DNA of 64,000 nucleotides, taken from Polyangia bacterium (GTDB lineage Bacteria; Myxococcota_A; Polyangia; Nannocystales; Nannocystaceae). Both the position numbers and the translations under genes were made by a program. Under the pieces are notes generated by a model. The model had not been told where the DNA came from, searched no databases, and worked only from the letters and a program-made list of their open reading frames with translations. The DNA lies in the NCBI GenBank assembly GCA_030424595.1, contig JAUHWG010000018.1:62001-126000 (forward strand), read 5' to 3'. Of the stretch, positions 8,392-17,005 are shown one piece after another; position 1 is the stretch's first letter, and each line of letters begins with the position of its first letter.

Positions 8392-9048
8392 ATGTCAGAC
8401 GCACCTGTCACCACCGCCACGATGCCCCGGATCAACGAGCCCGCGCCGCAGTTCACCTCGCCGTCCACCCACGGCGAGATCAGCCTCCGCGACTTCAAGA
8501 AGAAGTGGGTCGTTCTCTTCTCGCACCCGGCCGACTTCACCCCGGTCTGCACGACGGAATTCGTCGCCTTTGCCCGCCTCACTCCGGAGTTTGAGGCCAT
8601 CAACACCCAGCTGATCGGCCTGAGCATCGACTCGGTCTACAGCCACATCGCCTGGACCCGGGCGATGGAGGCCAATTTCGGGGTCAAGGTGACCTTTCCA
8701 GTGCTCGCCGACCTGAGCATGTCGGTCGCCAGTAAGTACGGGATGATCCACCCCGGAGCGTCGTCGACGGCGGCTGTCCGCGCGGTCTTCGTGATCGATC
8801 CCGACCAGAACATCCGGGCGATGATCTACTATCCGCTGACGACCGGCCGGGTCGTCGGTGAGGTCCTCCGCCTGGTCAAGGCGCTCCAGCTCAATTCCAA
8901 GCACGGCCTCGCGACCCCCGAGAATTGGAGCCCCGGCGACAAGTGCATCGTCCCGCCGCCGACGACCTCCGCCGAGGCGGAGAAGCGGGTGCAGTCGAAG
9001 TACGAGGTCACCGAGTGGTGGTTCTCGAAGACGGACTGCCCGAAATAG
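8392..9048 (+). CDS. Peroxiredoxin, Prx6 (1-Cys) type
   Basis: 218 residues, normal for Prx6-class enzymes, which reduce H2O2 and organic hydroperoxides in the cytoplasm. The peroxidatic site 'HPADFTPVCTTEF' places the active Cys at 53; Arg130 and the C-terminal arm motif 'ATPENWSPGDKCIVPPP' fit the family. Two further Cys (185 and 216) lie in the C-terminal arm, so intermolecular resolution is possible, as in archaeal Prx6-like enzymes. The ATG at 8392 has AAGGAG about 5 nt upstream; the frame is open further upstream, but that part overlaps the divergent selenoprotein and its promoter. A functional link with the SelW-like protein is inferred from the arrangement only. Confidence 0.93.
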   Translation: MSDAPVTTATMPRINEPAPQFTSPSTHGEISLRDFKKKWVVLFSHPADFTPVCTTEFVAFARLTPEFEAINTQLIGLSIDSVYSHIAWTRAMEANFGVKVTFPVLADLSMSVASKYGMIHPGASSTAAVRAVFVIDPDQNIRAMIYYPLTTGRVVGEVLRLVKALQLNSKHGLATPENWSPGDKCIVPPPTTSAEAEKRVQSKYEVTEWWFSKTDCPK

Positions 9049-9180
9049 CGCGGCGGAGCGACGGCGCGACGGCGCGAGGGGGCTCACCTGCGGTCTTCGC
9101 CGGGCGGCCCGCCTCGCGCTCGATTCGCGCTCGCGTCGACTCGCGCTCGGGTCGAGCGGTCGCGCGCGAACACGGGGGGC

Positions 9181-9627
9181 TCAGGTCTGCTCGAGGCTCC
9201 GCGTGACCCGCTCCAAGGTCTCCTGGAGCGCGCGCAGCTTGATCGGCTTGGTCAGGTAGTCGTCCATCCCAGCGTCGCGACATCGACGCTCGTCGTCGGC
9301 CATCGCCGCGGCGGTCATCGCCACGATCTTCGGCTGTCGCCACGGGAGATCGAGCTTGCGGATCTCCTTCGTCGCTTCGAGGCCGTCGAGCACCGGCATG
9401 TGGACGTCCATCAAGATGATGTCAAACGGGGTCGCCGCGGCCGTGTTGACCGCCTCACGACCGTCGCAGACGGTCTCTGCGTGGTAGCCGAGGCGCTGGA
9501 GCATGCGCACCGCGACCTTGAGGTTGATACCGTTGTCCTCCACCAGGAGGAGGCGCAGGGGCGACGGATCAGGCCCTCGTCGCCCCTCCAGCGGCGTTGC
9601 GGCAGAGTCGGAGTTGGAGTCTTGCAT
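9181..9627 (-). CDS. Single-domain response regulator (CheY-like receiver)
   Basis: 148 residues with one REC domain and no output domain. Key residues are visible: the acidic 'LLLVEDNGIN', phosphoacceptor Asp in 'DIILMDVHMP', the conserved Thr in 'IVAMTAA' and Lys in 'YLTKPI'. Pattern and wording of the helix ('MPVLDGLEATKEIR') are those of receivers found in hybrid kinase phosphorelays. No partner kinase is adjacent; the histidine kinase at 21.2 kb is not linked. The ATG at 9627 was taken; an in-frame TTG lies three codons upstream. It is convergent with the peroxiredoxin gene. Confidence 0.88.
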   Translation of the reverse strand: MQDSNSDSAATPLEGRRGPDPSPLRLLLVEDNGINLKVAVRMLQRLGYHAETVCDGREAVNTAAATPFDIILMDVHMPVLDGLEATKEIRKLDLPWRQPKIVAMTAAAMADDERRCRDAGMDDYLTKPIKLRALQETLERVTRSLEQT

Positions 9628-9869
9628 CGTGGCCAAAGTCGCAGCGGTGAGAGTGTCGCGAGGACGCGGCGTGGAAATGCCCTGGGGATCCAGCGAGCGA
9701 CTGTGAAGGCGGGACGTTCGCAGCGGCCTTCATCCTAAGGGGCGCCCCCCCGCGTGGCAACGCGTAGGGACGCGCTGAGCCCACGGGTCTTCTGGTCCGA
9801 CTCGCCGTCCCCTTGGCAGGCCGTCCCTGTGGCAGGTAGGGCCACCTGTGGTGGACCGAGAGGGGGTCC

Positions 9870-12467
9870 TCAGAGGCGCCCCTCGAGGGCGGCGAGGGCT
9901 TGGTCGAGCTCGGCGCGCACCTCTTCCAGCTCCGCAGCGTCGACCTCTGCGCCCTCCCGGAGCTCCAGCGCCCTTCTCAGGAGCTCGACGCCCTCCTCGG
10001 CCTGTCCGTCGGCGACGAGGGCCTTGCCGAGCCCGAGCAGCGGATGGGCGAGGAGGGGGTGGTTCTCGCCGAGGGCAGCCTCCCAGATCTCGATCGCCGC
10101 GGCGAAGTGATCGGCGGCCGCCTCGACCTCGCCGCGCTCTAGGAGCAGCTCGCCGAGGTTGTTGTTGGCGTGGCCGAGGGTCGGGCTGGTCGTCGCGATC
10201 GATTCGCCGCCCAAGGCGATGACCTGACGATAGCTCCGCTCCGCGCCGGCGCTGTCCTCCATCGTCTGCAGGAGCACGCCGGTGTTGTTGGCGAGGGTCG
10301 CCATCAGCGGGTGACGAGGGCCGAAGTTGGCCTCAAAGACAGCCGCGGCGCGGCGGTAGGACTCGAGCGCCCGCGGCAGGTCACCCTTGCGACGGTAGAC
10401 CGCGCCGAGGTTCGCCGAGGTCTTGGCGATCAGCGTCTCGTTCTCGCCGAAGGCCGCCTCGGTCAGGGCGATCGCCCGGGTGAAGTGCTCCTCAGCCTCG
10501 TCGAGCTCCCCCTGGAGAACGGCGATGTTGCCGAGGTTGGCCTTCAGGGTGGCGAGCGCCCGCGGCGGTTGCCCCAGACGGATGACGAGGGGCTCGGCGA
10601 GGTGGGCCCAGCGTCGCCCCTCGCTGCCGTGATGGCCGACAAAGCCGACGGCGTGGGTCGCCTGGATCGCCGCCTCGGCGGCGACCTCGATGTGGCCCGA
10701 GGCGAGCCCGTCGGTGAAGGCGCGGTCGAAGGCGATCGCGGCCTCATCGGCGTTTCCTGCGAGGCCGAGGAGGCTGCCGTGGAGGAGCGCCGCCTCGGCC
10801 CGCAGCGGCCGGTAGCCGAGGGCCTCGGAGGTGTCGAAGGCGTCGCTCGCCCGGTCGAGCGCGGTGTTGTAGCGACCGGCGTCACGCTCAGCCTTGATCT
10901 TCGCGAGGCGGCGGCGGAGGTCGTCGACCTGCGCTCGCTCGCGGGGATCGTCGGGGAGGGGATCGGTCGCCCCGAGGGCCTCGACGTCTGCGCAGCCGTC
11001 GAGGGGGGTGAGGGCGTCGCTGGCCTCGACCGCGCGAGCGACGAGCTGGGGGTCGAGGTCGTCGCCCGTGAAGAGTGCGACGAGCGCCTGGAGCTCGTTG
11101 CGGCGGCGATCAAGGCAGCGCATCCGCAGGTCGAGCGCGGCGCTCGACTGCTCGTCGCGGAGATGGGTCGCCGCGCAGGCGCTCTGGTGCATCGCCGCCC
11201 AGCCGGCGGCGTACTCGTCGAGGCGGCGGACGGTCTGCTCCAGGGCCTTGGCGGCGAAGGGCTTGCCGGTGGCCGTGAAGGCTCGGCCGATCGCGTCGCG
11301 CTGCTCGTCGCCCCAGACCTCGGCGATCGCCGCTGCGCCGCCGAGGCAGCGCTCGGGCCGAGCGGCGGCGCTGCCGATGAGGGCAGCGGTCAGGGCTAGG
11401 CCGACGCCGCCGACCGCGAGCCCTCGGCGACGGCGCTCTCCGAGCCCCCGCTCGACCTCCTGGAGGAGGATAAGCATCGACGCGAAGCGGCGCTCCGGCG
11501 CGACCGAGAGGGCGCGGTCGAGGATCCGGCGGAGCCAGCCGGGGAGGGCCCGGCCCCGCGGTGTCGGCCGGCGCTCGCCGGCGACGACCGCCGCGTGGAG
11601 AGCCTCGATCGAGCGGCCCGCGAAGGCTCGTTCACCGCAGAGCGCCTCGTAGAGCGCGAGCGCGAAGCTGAACTGATCGCTGCGGGCGTCGGCGACATGA
11701 CCTTGGATCTGCTCTGGCGCCATGTAGGCCGGGGTGCCGAGGAGCGCGCCGGTCACGGTCAAGCTCGAGCTGGCGCCGGGCCGAGGGCGCTCGCTGTCCC
11801 TGTCGCCGTCGCTATCGCCGACTTGCTCGCGGTCGATCCCGTCGCCTCCGCTCGCCCGCGCGAGGCCGAAGTCGACGACCCGCGCCCGCAGGCCGAGGCC
11901 GTCACCGTCGTCACCGACGAGCACGTTGCTGGGCTTGAAGTCGCGGTGGATGAGACCGGCTGCGTGGGCCGCCGCGAGCCCGCGACCGGCCTGGACGTAG
12001 AGCTCGACGATCTCACGCCAGCTGTGCTGCTCCTCCTCCTGCCACTGCGCCAGGCTCACGCCTTGGACCCGCTCCATGGCGATGAAGACGGCGCCGTCGC
12101 TGGTCCCGACCTCATGGATCGCGATCACGTTGGGGTGCTCTATTCGGGCTAGGGCTCGGGCTTCGCGGAGGAGACGGGCGGCGGCCCGGTCCTTGCTGCC
12201 GCCGCTCGCGTGGCGGGCCCGCAGCAGCTTGATCGCGACGTTTCGGTCGAGCTCGGCGTCGTAGCCGAGGTAGACGACGCCCATCCCCCCCGCGCCCAAG
12301 CGTCGGAGGATGACGTAGCGGCCGATCTCGAGGGGCTCGCTCTTGATCCCGAAGAGCCGCTCGCTGAGCCCCGCGAGGACCCGGTCGGCCTCGAGGTCGC
12401 CGTGTCCGTCGCGCGCGGCGTCGAAGTGATCGGCGAGCGTGTCGAGATCTGGGGTCAGAGTAGACAT
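9870..12467 (-). CDS. Membrane Ser/Thr protein kinase with C-terminal TPR repeats
   Basis: 865 residues. A Hanks-type kinase fills about 51-342: glycine loop 'LGAGGMGVVY', catalytic Lys80 in 'VAIK', catalytic loop 'HRDFKPSN' at 174-181, 'DFG' at 199-201 and 'GTPAYMAPEQ' at 244-253. An acidic Ser/Asp-rich insertion of about 30 residues sits between DFG and the GTPAYMAPEQ motif. A single hydrophobic segment at about 348-369 separates the kinase from a long extracytoplasmic region, whose last 300 residues are tetratricopeptide repeats ('ANLGNIAVLQGELDEAEEHF'-type). This is a common myxobacterial layout in which the TPR part probably senses or scaffolds partners. The ATG at 12467 gives an N-terminus just before the kinase; the open frame extends upstream without family features. 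Confidence 0.9.
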   Translation of the reverse strand: MSTLTPDLDTLADHFDAARDGHGDLEADRVLAGLSERLFGIKSEPLEIGRYVILRRLGAGGMGVVYLGYDAELDRNVAIKLLRARHASGGSKDRAAARLLREARALARIEHPNVIAIHEVGTSDGAVFIAMERVQGVSLAQWQEEEQHSWREIVELYVQAGRGLAAAHAAGLIHRDFKPSNVLVGDDGDGLGLRARVVDFGLARASGGDGIDREQVGDSDGDRDSERPRPGASSSLTVTGALLGTPAYMAPEQIQGHVADARSDQFSFALALYEALCGERAFAGRSIEALHAAVVAGERRPTPRGRALPGWLRRILDRALSVAPERRFASMLILLQEVERGLGERRRRGLAVGGVGLALTAALIGSAAARPERCLGGAAAIAEVWGDEQRDAIGRAFTATGKPFAAKALEQTVRRLDEYAAGWAAMHQSACAATHLRDEQSSAALDLRMRCLDRRRNELQALVALFTGDDLDPQLVARAVEASDALTPLDGCADVEALGATDPLPDDPRERAQVDDLRRRLAKIKAERDAGRYNTALDRASDAFDTSEALGYRPLRAEAALLHGSLLGLAGNADEAAIAFDRAFTDGLASGHIEVAAEAAIQATHAVGFVGHHGSEGRRWAHLAEPLVIRLGQPPRALATLKANLGNIAVLQGELDEAEEHFTRAIALTEAAFGENETLIAKTSANLGAVYRRKGDLPRALESYRRAAAVFEANFGPRHPLMATLANNTGVLLQTMEDSAGAERSYRQVIALGGESIATTSPTLGHANNNLGELLLERGEVEAAADHFAAAIEIWEAALGENHPLLAHPLLGLGKALVADGQAEEGVELLRRALELREGAEVDAAELEEVRAELDQALAALEGRL

Positions 12468-12789
12468 GTCCGAATAGACAGCCAAAGGTAGGCCGCAGGG
12501 GAAGCCTGGCGGTCGGGCGACAGGATGCAGGGCCGCGATAAACCCCGCAACCGGGCGCGTACGCGGATATGCGGGCGAGGTCGAGCATGCGGAGCGGCCC
12601 CGCGGTCGGTCGTCGTGATCGGATCTGAGCGGCCGGCTCTGCGCGAAAAAGTGGAGCCGCGAAAATTTATCAAGCTCCGTGATCCGAAGCTCCCGGCGCG
12701 GGCTCTTCCCAGGTGTCCCGACGAGCAGCCCGCCGCCGCCGCTGCGCGGCCCTCGCTCCGTCGTCGGACTCAACGACAAAGGAACCCCC
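12468..12789. promoter_or_regulatory. Divergent intergenic region between kinase and exported protein genes
   Basis: About 320 bases between two diverging genes. A short A/T-rich patch around 12643-12672 (GAAAAAGTGG...AAAATTTATC) stands out from the GC-rich surroundings and could hold a promoter for the plus-strand gene. Open frames here are extensions of the flanking genes without conserved features. No RNA gene recognised. Confidence 0.4.
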
Positions 12790-13479
12790 ATGCTCAACAA
12801 AATGCTCCTCGCCTCCGTTCTCACCGTCGCCTTCGCGGTGCCCTCGATCTCGCACGCTGGCACCAGCTGCAAGTCGACCTGGGTCAAGGCCAACAGCAAG
12901 CTCAAGACCTTCTTCGTCCCCGTCGGCAAGCTGGTCTGCAACCAGCTCAACACCGAGGACAAGGACGCCGCCGAGAAGTGCATCGCCGACCTCGAGAAGT
13001 TCGCGAAGAAGGCCGAAGAGATGAAGGCCGAGTGGAACAAGGGCGAGGACGGCTCGTGGAAGATCGGGCCGCGCGCTCTGCCGAACAACCGGACCCAGAC
13101 GGGGGCTGTCGCGACCGAGCGTCAGTTCGCGGGCGCGCCGGTGCTCGGCGGCGAGTACGAGCTCTCCCTCGAGCGCACCGGCGGCAAGGCGAAGAAGGAT
13201 CTGATCGTCAAGGTCTGCTTCGTCGACGAGAACGGCGATGACGTCGCCTATCAGGAGGTCCGCCTGAGCAAGGACGGACGCAAGAAGTTCAACAAGACCT
13301 TCACCGGGGTCGAGGGGACCTTCCCGCTGATCCACCTCAACAACCAGAAGTGGGGGACCAACGCCCACAAATACACGATCCGCGGCGAGTCCCACGGCGA
13401 GCCGGCTGCGGTCGTCCAGGCCCGCAGGACGCTCAAGGCGGCGAACAAGAAGCCCCTCAAGAAGGGTGTTCGTCGCTAG
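12790..13479 (+). CDS. Exported protein of unknown function
   Basis: 229 residues. The N-terminus is a clean Sec signal peptide (MLNKMLLASVLTVAFAVPSI, cleavage expected after SHA at about 22). The mature part has three Cys in the first 60 residues, a Lys/Glu-rich helical stretch at about 55-80, and a beta-rich second half with repeated Lys-Lys pairs and a strongly basic tail (KKPLKKGVRR). No family recognised. A periplasmic or secreted location is inferred from the signal peptide. It is transcribed away from the kinase gene. Confidence 0.75.
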   Translation: MLNKMLLASVLTVAFAVPSISHAGTSCKSTWVKANSKLKTFFVPVGKLVCNQLNTEDKDAAEKCIADLEKFAKKAEEMKAEWNKGEDGSWKIGPRALPNNRTQTGAVATERQFAGAPVLGGEYELSLERTGGKAKKDLIVKVCFVDENGDDVAYQEVRLSKDGRKKFNKTFTGVEGTFPLIHLNNQKWGTNAHKYTIRGESHGEPAAVVQARRTLKAANKKPLKKGVRR

Positions 13480-13613
13480 CCACGAGCGACGAATTCGGCG
13501 AGAGGGCGTCGCCCGGGCATGAGCCCGGAGCGGCGCTCTCGTCGTGGCCGCGGTCATGGCCGCGGTCATGGCCGCGGTGGCGGAGCTCGGGTCCCGCGGG
13601 TCCCTCGGGCCTG

Positions 13614-14249
13614 CTAGGACGCGTCGCGCTTGCGCTTGGCGTCGCGGACCGAGCGGGCCCACGCGTCGAGATCGTCGAGGCTCGCCGCGAGCTCCGGGTC
13701 TGCCTTGGCGGCGCTGCTGAGGCGTCGCCGGAGCTGCTCGCGGGCGCGTCGCAGGGTGCTCTTGGCGGTCCCGTGCGGGATCTCGAGGGCGGCCGCGAGC
13801 TCGGCCGTGGTCATGCCCTCCCAGTAGTGGAGCTCGAGGGCGATCTGGAGGTCGACGGGGATGCTCCGCAGGGCGTTTAGGAGGAGCTCCTGATCGCGGC
13901 GCCGGGCGGCGAACTGGCTCGGCGAGGTGCCGAGGTCGGCGAGCGAGACGGTCCCGAAGTCCAGCGGATCGCGACGACGTCGGCGGCTGCGCAGGTGGTG
14001 ATAGAACTCGTTGCGGGCCACCGTGAACATGTAGGCGCGGAAGCTCCCGCCGTCGCGGATCGAGCCCTTGTGGCGGACGAGCGCGAGGAAGGTCCGCTGG
14101 ATCAGGTCGTCGACCTCGTCGTCGACCTTGTTGGAGAAGAAGCGGTAGAGACTGTCGAAGTAGCGGCGGAGGAGGGCGTTGCCCGCCTCCGCGTCCCCCC
14201 CGCGCCAAGCCTCCAGAAGCTCCACATCCCCCGCCTCAGCCGACCCCAC
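13614..14249 (-). CDS. ECF-type RNA polymerase sigma factor
   Basis: 211 residues. Region 2 is visible at about 20-95 ('VDDLIQRTFLALVRHKGSI', 'FRAYMFTVARNEFYHHLR') and region 4 at about 125-180 ('LRSIPVDLQIALELHYWEGM', 'TTAELAAALEIPHGTAKSTL'). A basic 'RSRRRRR' linker joins them. No adjacent anti-sigma factor is evident, although the kinase two genes away could act in the same pathway, as in some myxobacterial sigma-kinase sets. The start is GTG at 14249; no ATG fits region 2 better. The stop codon lies in a CTAGG sequence like those that end the palindromic repeats described below. Confidence 0.9.
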   Translation of the reverse strand: MGSAEAGDVELLEAWRGGDAEAGNALLRRYFDSLYRFFSNKVDDEVDDLIQRTFLALVRHKGSIRDGGSFRAYMFTVARNEFYHHLRSRRRRRDPLDFGTVSLADLGTSPSQFAARRRDQELLLNALRSIPVDLQIALELHYWEGMTTAELAAALEIPHGTAKSTLRRAREQLRRRLSSAAKADPELAASLDDLDAWARSVRDAKRKRDAS

Positions 14250-14303
14250 ACGATGACCCTACCACCATCGTCAGCCTAGTCATCAGCTGTTATCGTCCGC
14301 TCG

Positions 14304-14741
14304 GTGGAGGAACCGCGACGCATCCTCAACGATCGCTTCTTTCGGGTCCGATTCGACACCCCGACGCAGCTGATGATCGTGATCCGGACGACCGCGGTCT
14401 TCGCGACGACGACGCAGATGGAGGCGACCCTCGAGGAGGTCGTCAAGGCGCTCGATCGAGGGGGGAGGGGCGGTCCCCTCCTGGTGGATCTGCGGGCCGC
14501 CCGCGGGCGCAATGACGAGCCCTTCGAGGCGGTCATGCGCAGGTTTCGACCGCGCCTGATGGCCGGCTACGACCCGGTCGGGATCTTCGTCCGCAGCGTC
14601 GTCGGGACGCTCCAGGTCCAGCGTCACCTCCGTGAGGACGGCACCATGAGCTTGGTGTCGAGCGATCTCAACGCTATCGTCGAGTGGCTCGGCTTGACGA
14701 CGATCCCCGCGTGCCTGCGCGAGATCGTCGAGGGACCCTAG
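14304..14741 (+). CDS. Small cytoplasmic protein, possibly SpoIIAA/STAS-like
   Basis: 145 residues with no signal peptide or membrane segment. Predicted alternating strands and helices, with 'GGPLLVDLRAARGRNDEPFE' in the middle, recall SpoIIAA/STAS-like folds seen in myxobacterial proteins of this size. This is a weak resemblance. GTG at 14304 is the likely start. It diverges from the sigma factor gene with 54 nt between the starts. Its TAG stop is embedded in the left end of a palindromic repeat. Confidence 0.6.
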   Translation: MEEPRRILNDRFFRVRFDTPTQLMIVIRTTAVFATTTQMEATLEEVVKALDRGGRGGPLLVDLRAARGRNDEPFEAVMRRFRPRLMAGYDPVGIFVRSVVGTLQVQRHLREDGTMSLVSSDLNAIVEWLGLTTIPACLREIVEGP

Positions 14742-14840
14742 GAGGCCGTGGCAAACGTCCCGCGCGCTCTCCAGCCCTCGTCGGCCCTCTCGGTTCCGCC
14801 AAAACCTGCGGTACGGCCCGGTACACCACGGCCTCCTAGG
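14737..14840. repeat. Palindromic repeat element, internally deleted copy
   Basis: 104 bp. Its ends are a perfect 15-bp inverted repeat, CCTAGGAGGCCGTGG at 14737-14751 and its complement at 14826-14840. The interior matches the left half of the copy at 62403-62573 almost base for base (CCCTCGTCGGCCCTCTCGGT, then CGGTACGGCCCGGTACA) and then jumps to the right end, as if about 65 bp had been lost. The TAG stop of the preceding gene lies in the left end. Confidence 0.85.
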
Positions 14841-14910
14841 CTCTGCGGCGAGGGCGATCGTCGGACGCGGGCGGAGGGGCCCCGCTCAGGCGCGAGGAGC
14901 TCTTCGGCGC

Positions 14911-15504
14911 TCACTGGGGCTTGGGCTCGCTAGCTCGCGCTGGCTCGGCGAGGGCGGCCTCGATCGCGCCGAGGAGCTCCTCGTCCTTGGCGGTGATCGT
15001 CCCTGCGCGGCGCCAGCGGACCCGCCCGTCACGGCCGACGAGCACGGAGGTCGGGTACCCGGTGGCTTGGTAGGCGGTCGACGATCGTCCCGCGGGGTCG
15101 AGCAGGATCGGATAGCTGAGCCGGAGCGAGGCGACCGTCTTGCGGACCTCCTTCTCGCCGCGCTCGCCGTCGACGCTGACGCCGAGGACCGAGAAGCCGC
15201 GGTCGTGGTTGTGGCGGTGGAGCTGCTCCAGCGCGGGGAGCTCGACGCGGCAGGGCCCGCACCAGGTCGCCCAGAGGTTGACGAGGACGACCTCTCCTTG
15301 GAAGTCGGAGAGCTCGACGTAATCGCCGCTCAGCGACTTGGCGGTGATCCGGGGGGCGATCTCGCCGACGCTGCCGCTGCCGGTCGGCTCGGCGGGGCAG
15401 GCGACGAGGAGCGTGCTGGCGAACAAGGTGACCAAGGTGGTCCATGCGATCGATGGGCTCATGGCGAGCCAGCGCGAGCTCCGACGGACGCGGCGGGGGA
15501 TCAT
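14911..15504 (-). CDS. TlpA/ResA-like thioredoxin-fold lipoprotein
   Basis: 197 residues. After a hydrophobic leader ending in 'LLVAC' (lipobox, Cys about 36) comes a TlpA-type domain with the redox motif in 'NLWATWCGPCRVELPALEQL' and the cis-Pro region 'GYPTSVLVGRDGRV'. Such proteins act on the outer face of the cytoplasmic membrane, reducing disulfides in cytochrome c apoproteins or other exported proteins; a haem-maturation role is a family-level guess. The ATG at 15504 gives a long n-region; an internal ATG at 15462 (MSPSIAWTTL...) would give a more typical signal and is a reasonable alternative. Confidence 0.87.
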   Translation of the reverse strand: MIPRRVRRSSRWLAMSPSIAWTTLVTLFASTLLVACPAEPTGSGSVGEIAPRITAKSLSGDYVELSDFQGEVVLVNLWATWCGPCRVELPALEQLHRHNHDRGFSVLGVSVDGERGEKEVRKTVASLRLSYPILLDPAGRSSTAYQATGYPTSVLVGRDGRVRWRRAGTITAKDEELLGAIEAALAEPARASEPKPQ

Positions 15505-15772
15505 CGGACAGGTGTAGCGCGCGAGAGCGGCCCCGTCGAGGCTCTGCCGCGCGTCCGGAGGGCTCCGATCGCTGCGGCGGAGCGACGACGGAGCGACGGC
15601 AGAACGACGGCAGAGCGACGGCGGAACGACGACGGAGCGACGGCGTAACGATGACGGAGCGACGGCGGATCGACCTCGGCGGCGCGCCTACCTGGCGAGG
15701 TAGGTGCGCCGCGTGGTGACGCCTGGTAGTCACGGGGGGTCGGCGCAGGAGCGACGACGATGGAGTCGAACG

Positions 15773-16120
15773 ATGAGCTTCTTTCGCGGTTTTCTGGCGG
15801 TTTTCTTCCTGCTCCTCACGATCTACACGGGCGTGGTCATCAAGGCCGAGGGCTGGAGCCTCTTGCCCGTCTTCATCGGCGACATCGCGGCGATGGGCTG
15901 GCCTGGGCAGTTCAACCTCGACTTCCTCGGCTCCCTCTTGCTCGCGGGGATGTGGATCGCCTGGCGCCATCGCTTCTCGAGCGCGGGGATCGTCCTCGGG
16001 CTGGTCGCGTCCGTCGGCGGGATGCTGTTCTTCATGCCCTACCTCCTGGTCGCGAGCGCGATCGCGGGGGGCGACATGAAGGCGCTCCTCCTGGGCGAGC
16101 AGGCGGGGGCGCGTAGGTGA
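15773..16120 (+). CDS. Small membrane protein with three transmembrane segments
   Basis: 115 residues, almost all hydrophobic: helices at about 4-22, 48-66 and 72-95, with the conserved-looking loop 'FIGDIAAMGWPGQFNLDFLG' between the first two. No enzymatic motif. The stop codon overlaps the GTG start of the next gene (GTGA), so translation is probably coupled to the XRE-type regulator, which suggests that the two form one functional unit. The ATG at 15773 was chosen because it begins immediately before the first helix. Confidence 0.78.
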   Translation: MSFFRGFLAVFFLLLTIYTGVVIKAEGWSLLPVFIGDIAAMGWPGQFNLDFLGSLLLAGMWIAWRHRFSSAGIVLGLVASVGGMLFFMPYLLVASAIAGGDMKALLLGEQAGARR

Positions 16121-16923
16121 GCCGCGACAGCAAGCTCTTCTCCGCGCTGCTCAAGTACTGGCGGGCTCGACGGGGCCTCAGCCAGCTCGACTTGGCGGTC
16201 GCCGCGGAGGTGTCGCCGCGGCATATCAGCTTCCTCGAGACCGGCCGCGCTCGGCCGAGCGAGGAGATGGTGCTGCGCCTCGGGGGGACGCTGGACGTGC
16301 CGCTGCGCGACCGCAACGAGCTGCTCCGGGTGGCTGGCTTTGTCCCGAGCTTCTCCGAGCCCTCCCTCGCGGCGCTGAACGATCCCGCGATCGAGATGGC
16401 GATCGAGCGGATGCTCCAGCAGCAGGAGCCCTACCCGATGCTCCTCGTGAGTCGGACCTACGAGATCTTGCGGGCCAACAAGGCCGGGCAGCGTCTCTTC
16501 AGCGCGGCGGTCGGCGGGGACATCATCGGTCGCAACGGCCTGGTCGCGCTCTTCGACCCCGAGGGGCTGCGGCCGAGCCTCGTCAACTGGGAGGAGATCG
16601 GGCTCGAGATTGTCCTCCGGCTCCAGCGGGAGACGCTCCACAACCCCCACGATCAGCGCCTAGAGTCGCTCTTAGAGTCGCTCTTCGGCTTTCCTGGGGT
16701 GCCCGAGGCCTGGCGGCGCCCGGACTTCTCCCGCGGTTCGTCGGCGAGCGTGCCGCTGCGCGTCCGCTTCGGCGGGCAGGAGCTCGGCTTTCTGACGACG
16801 ATGACCCGGTTCAACGCGCCGCAAAACGTCACCCTCGAGGAGCTGCTGATCGAGAGCTACTTTCCGACCGATCGCGCGACGCAGGAGTTCTGCGAGGCCT
16901 TCGCGGCGATGAGCGACGGGTAG
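16117..16923 (+). CDS. XRE-family regulator with MmyB-like ligand-binding domain
   Basis: 268 residues. The N-terminal helix-turn-helix spans about 10-65 ('LSQLDLAVAAEVSPRHISFL'). The remainder from about 85 is the PAS-like MmyB ligand-binding domain ('YPMLLVSRTYEILRANKAGQ', 'LGFLTTMTRFNAPQNVTLEE'), thought to bind fatty-acid-like ligands in this family. The start is GTG at 16117, overlapping by 4 nt the stop of the upstream small membrane protein gene. This coupling suggests that the regulator controls or responds to that membrane protein. The promoter and targets are not visible. Confidence 0.88.
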   Translation: MSRDSKLFSALLKYWRARRGLSQLDLAVAAEVSPRHISFLETGRARPSEEMVLRLGGTLDVPLRDRNELLRVAGFVPSFSEPSLAALNDPAIEMAIERMLQQQEPYPMLLVSRTYEILRANKAGQRLFSAAVGGDIIGRNGLVALFDPEGLRPSLVNWEEIGLEIVLRLQRETLHNPHDQRLESLLESLFGFPGVPEAWRRPDFSRGSSASVPLRVRFGGQELGFLTTMTRFNAPQNVTLEELLIESYFPTDRATQEFCEAFAAMSDG

Positions 16924-17005
16924 GGCGGCTGGCGTCGACGGAGGTGGGTCGACCGGGCTTGGCCCGGCCGAGGTGGGTCGACGCAGTGGGCGCTGAGGGA
17001 CGGAG

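Noticed and set aside
7943..8404. A 153-codon minus-strand frame over the selenoprotein region
   Set aside because: The product is basic low-complexity sequence; the overlapping frame with UGA read-through matches the SelW family instead.
14748..14933. Conserved-looking peptides encoded in the palindromic repeats (for example GPTIAARE)
   Set aside because: They appear in both directions because the repeat is palindromic, and frames are not preserved between copies.
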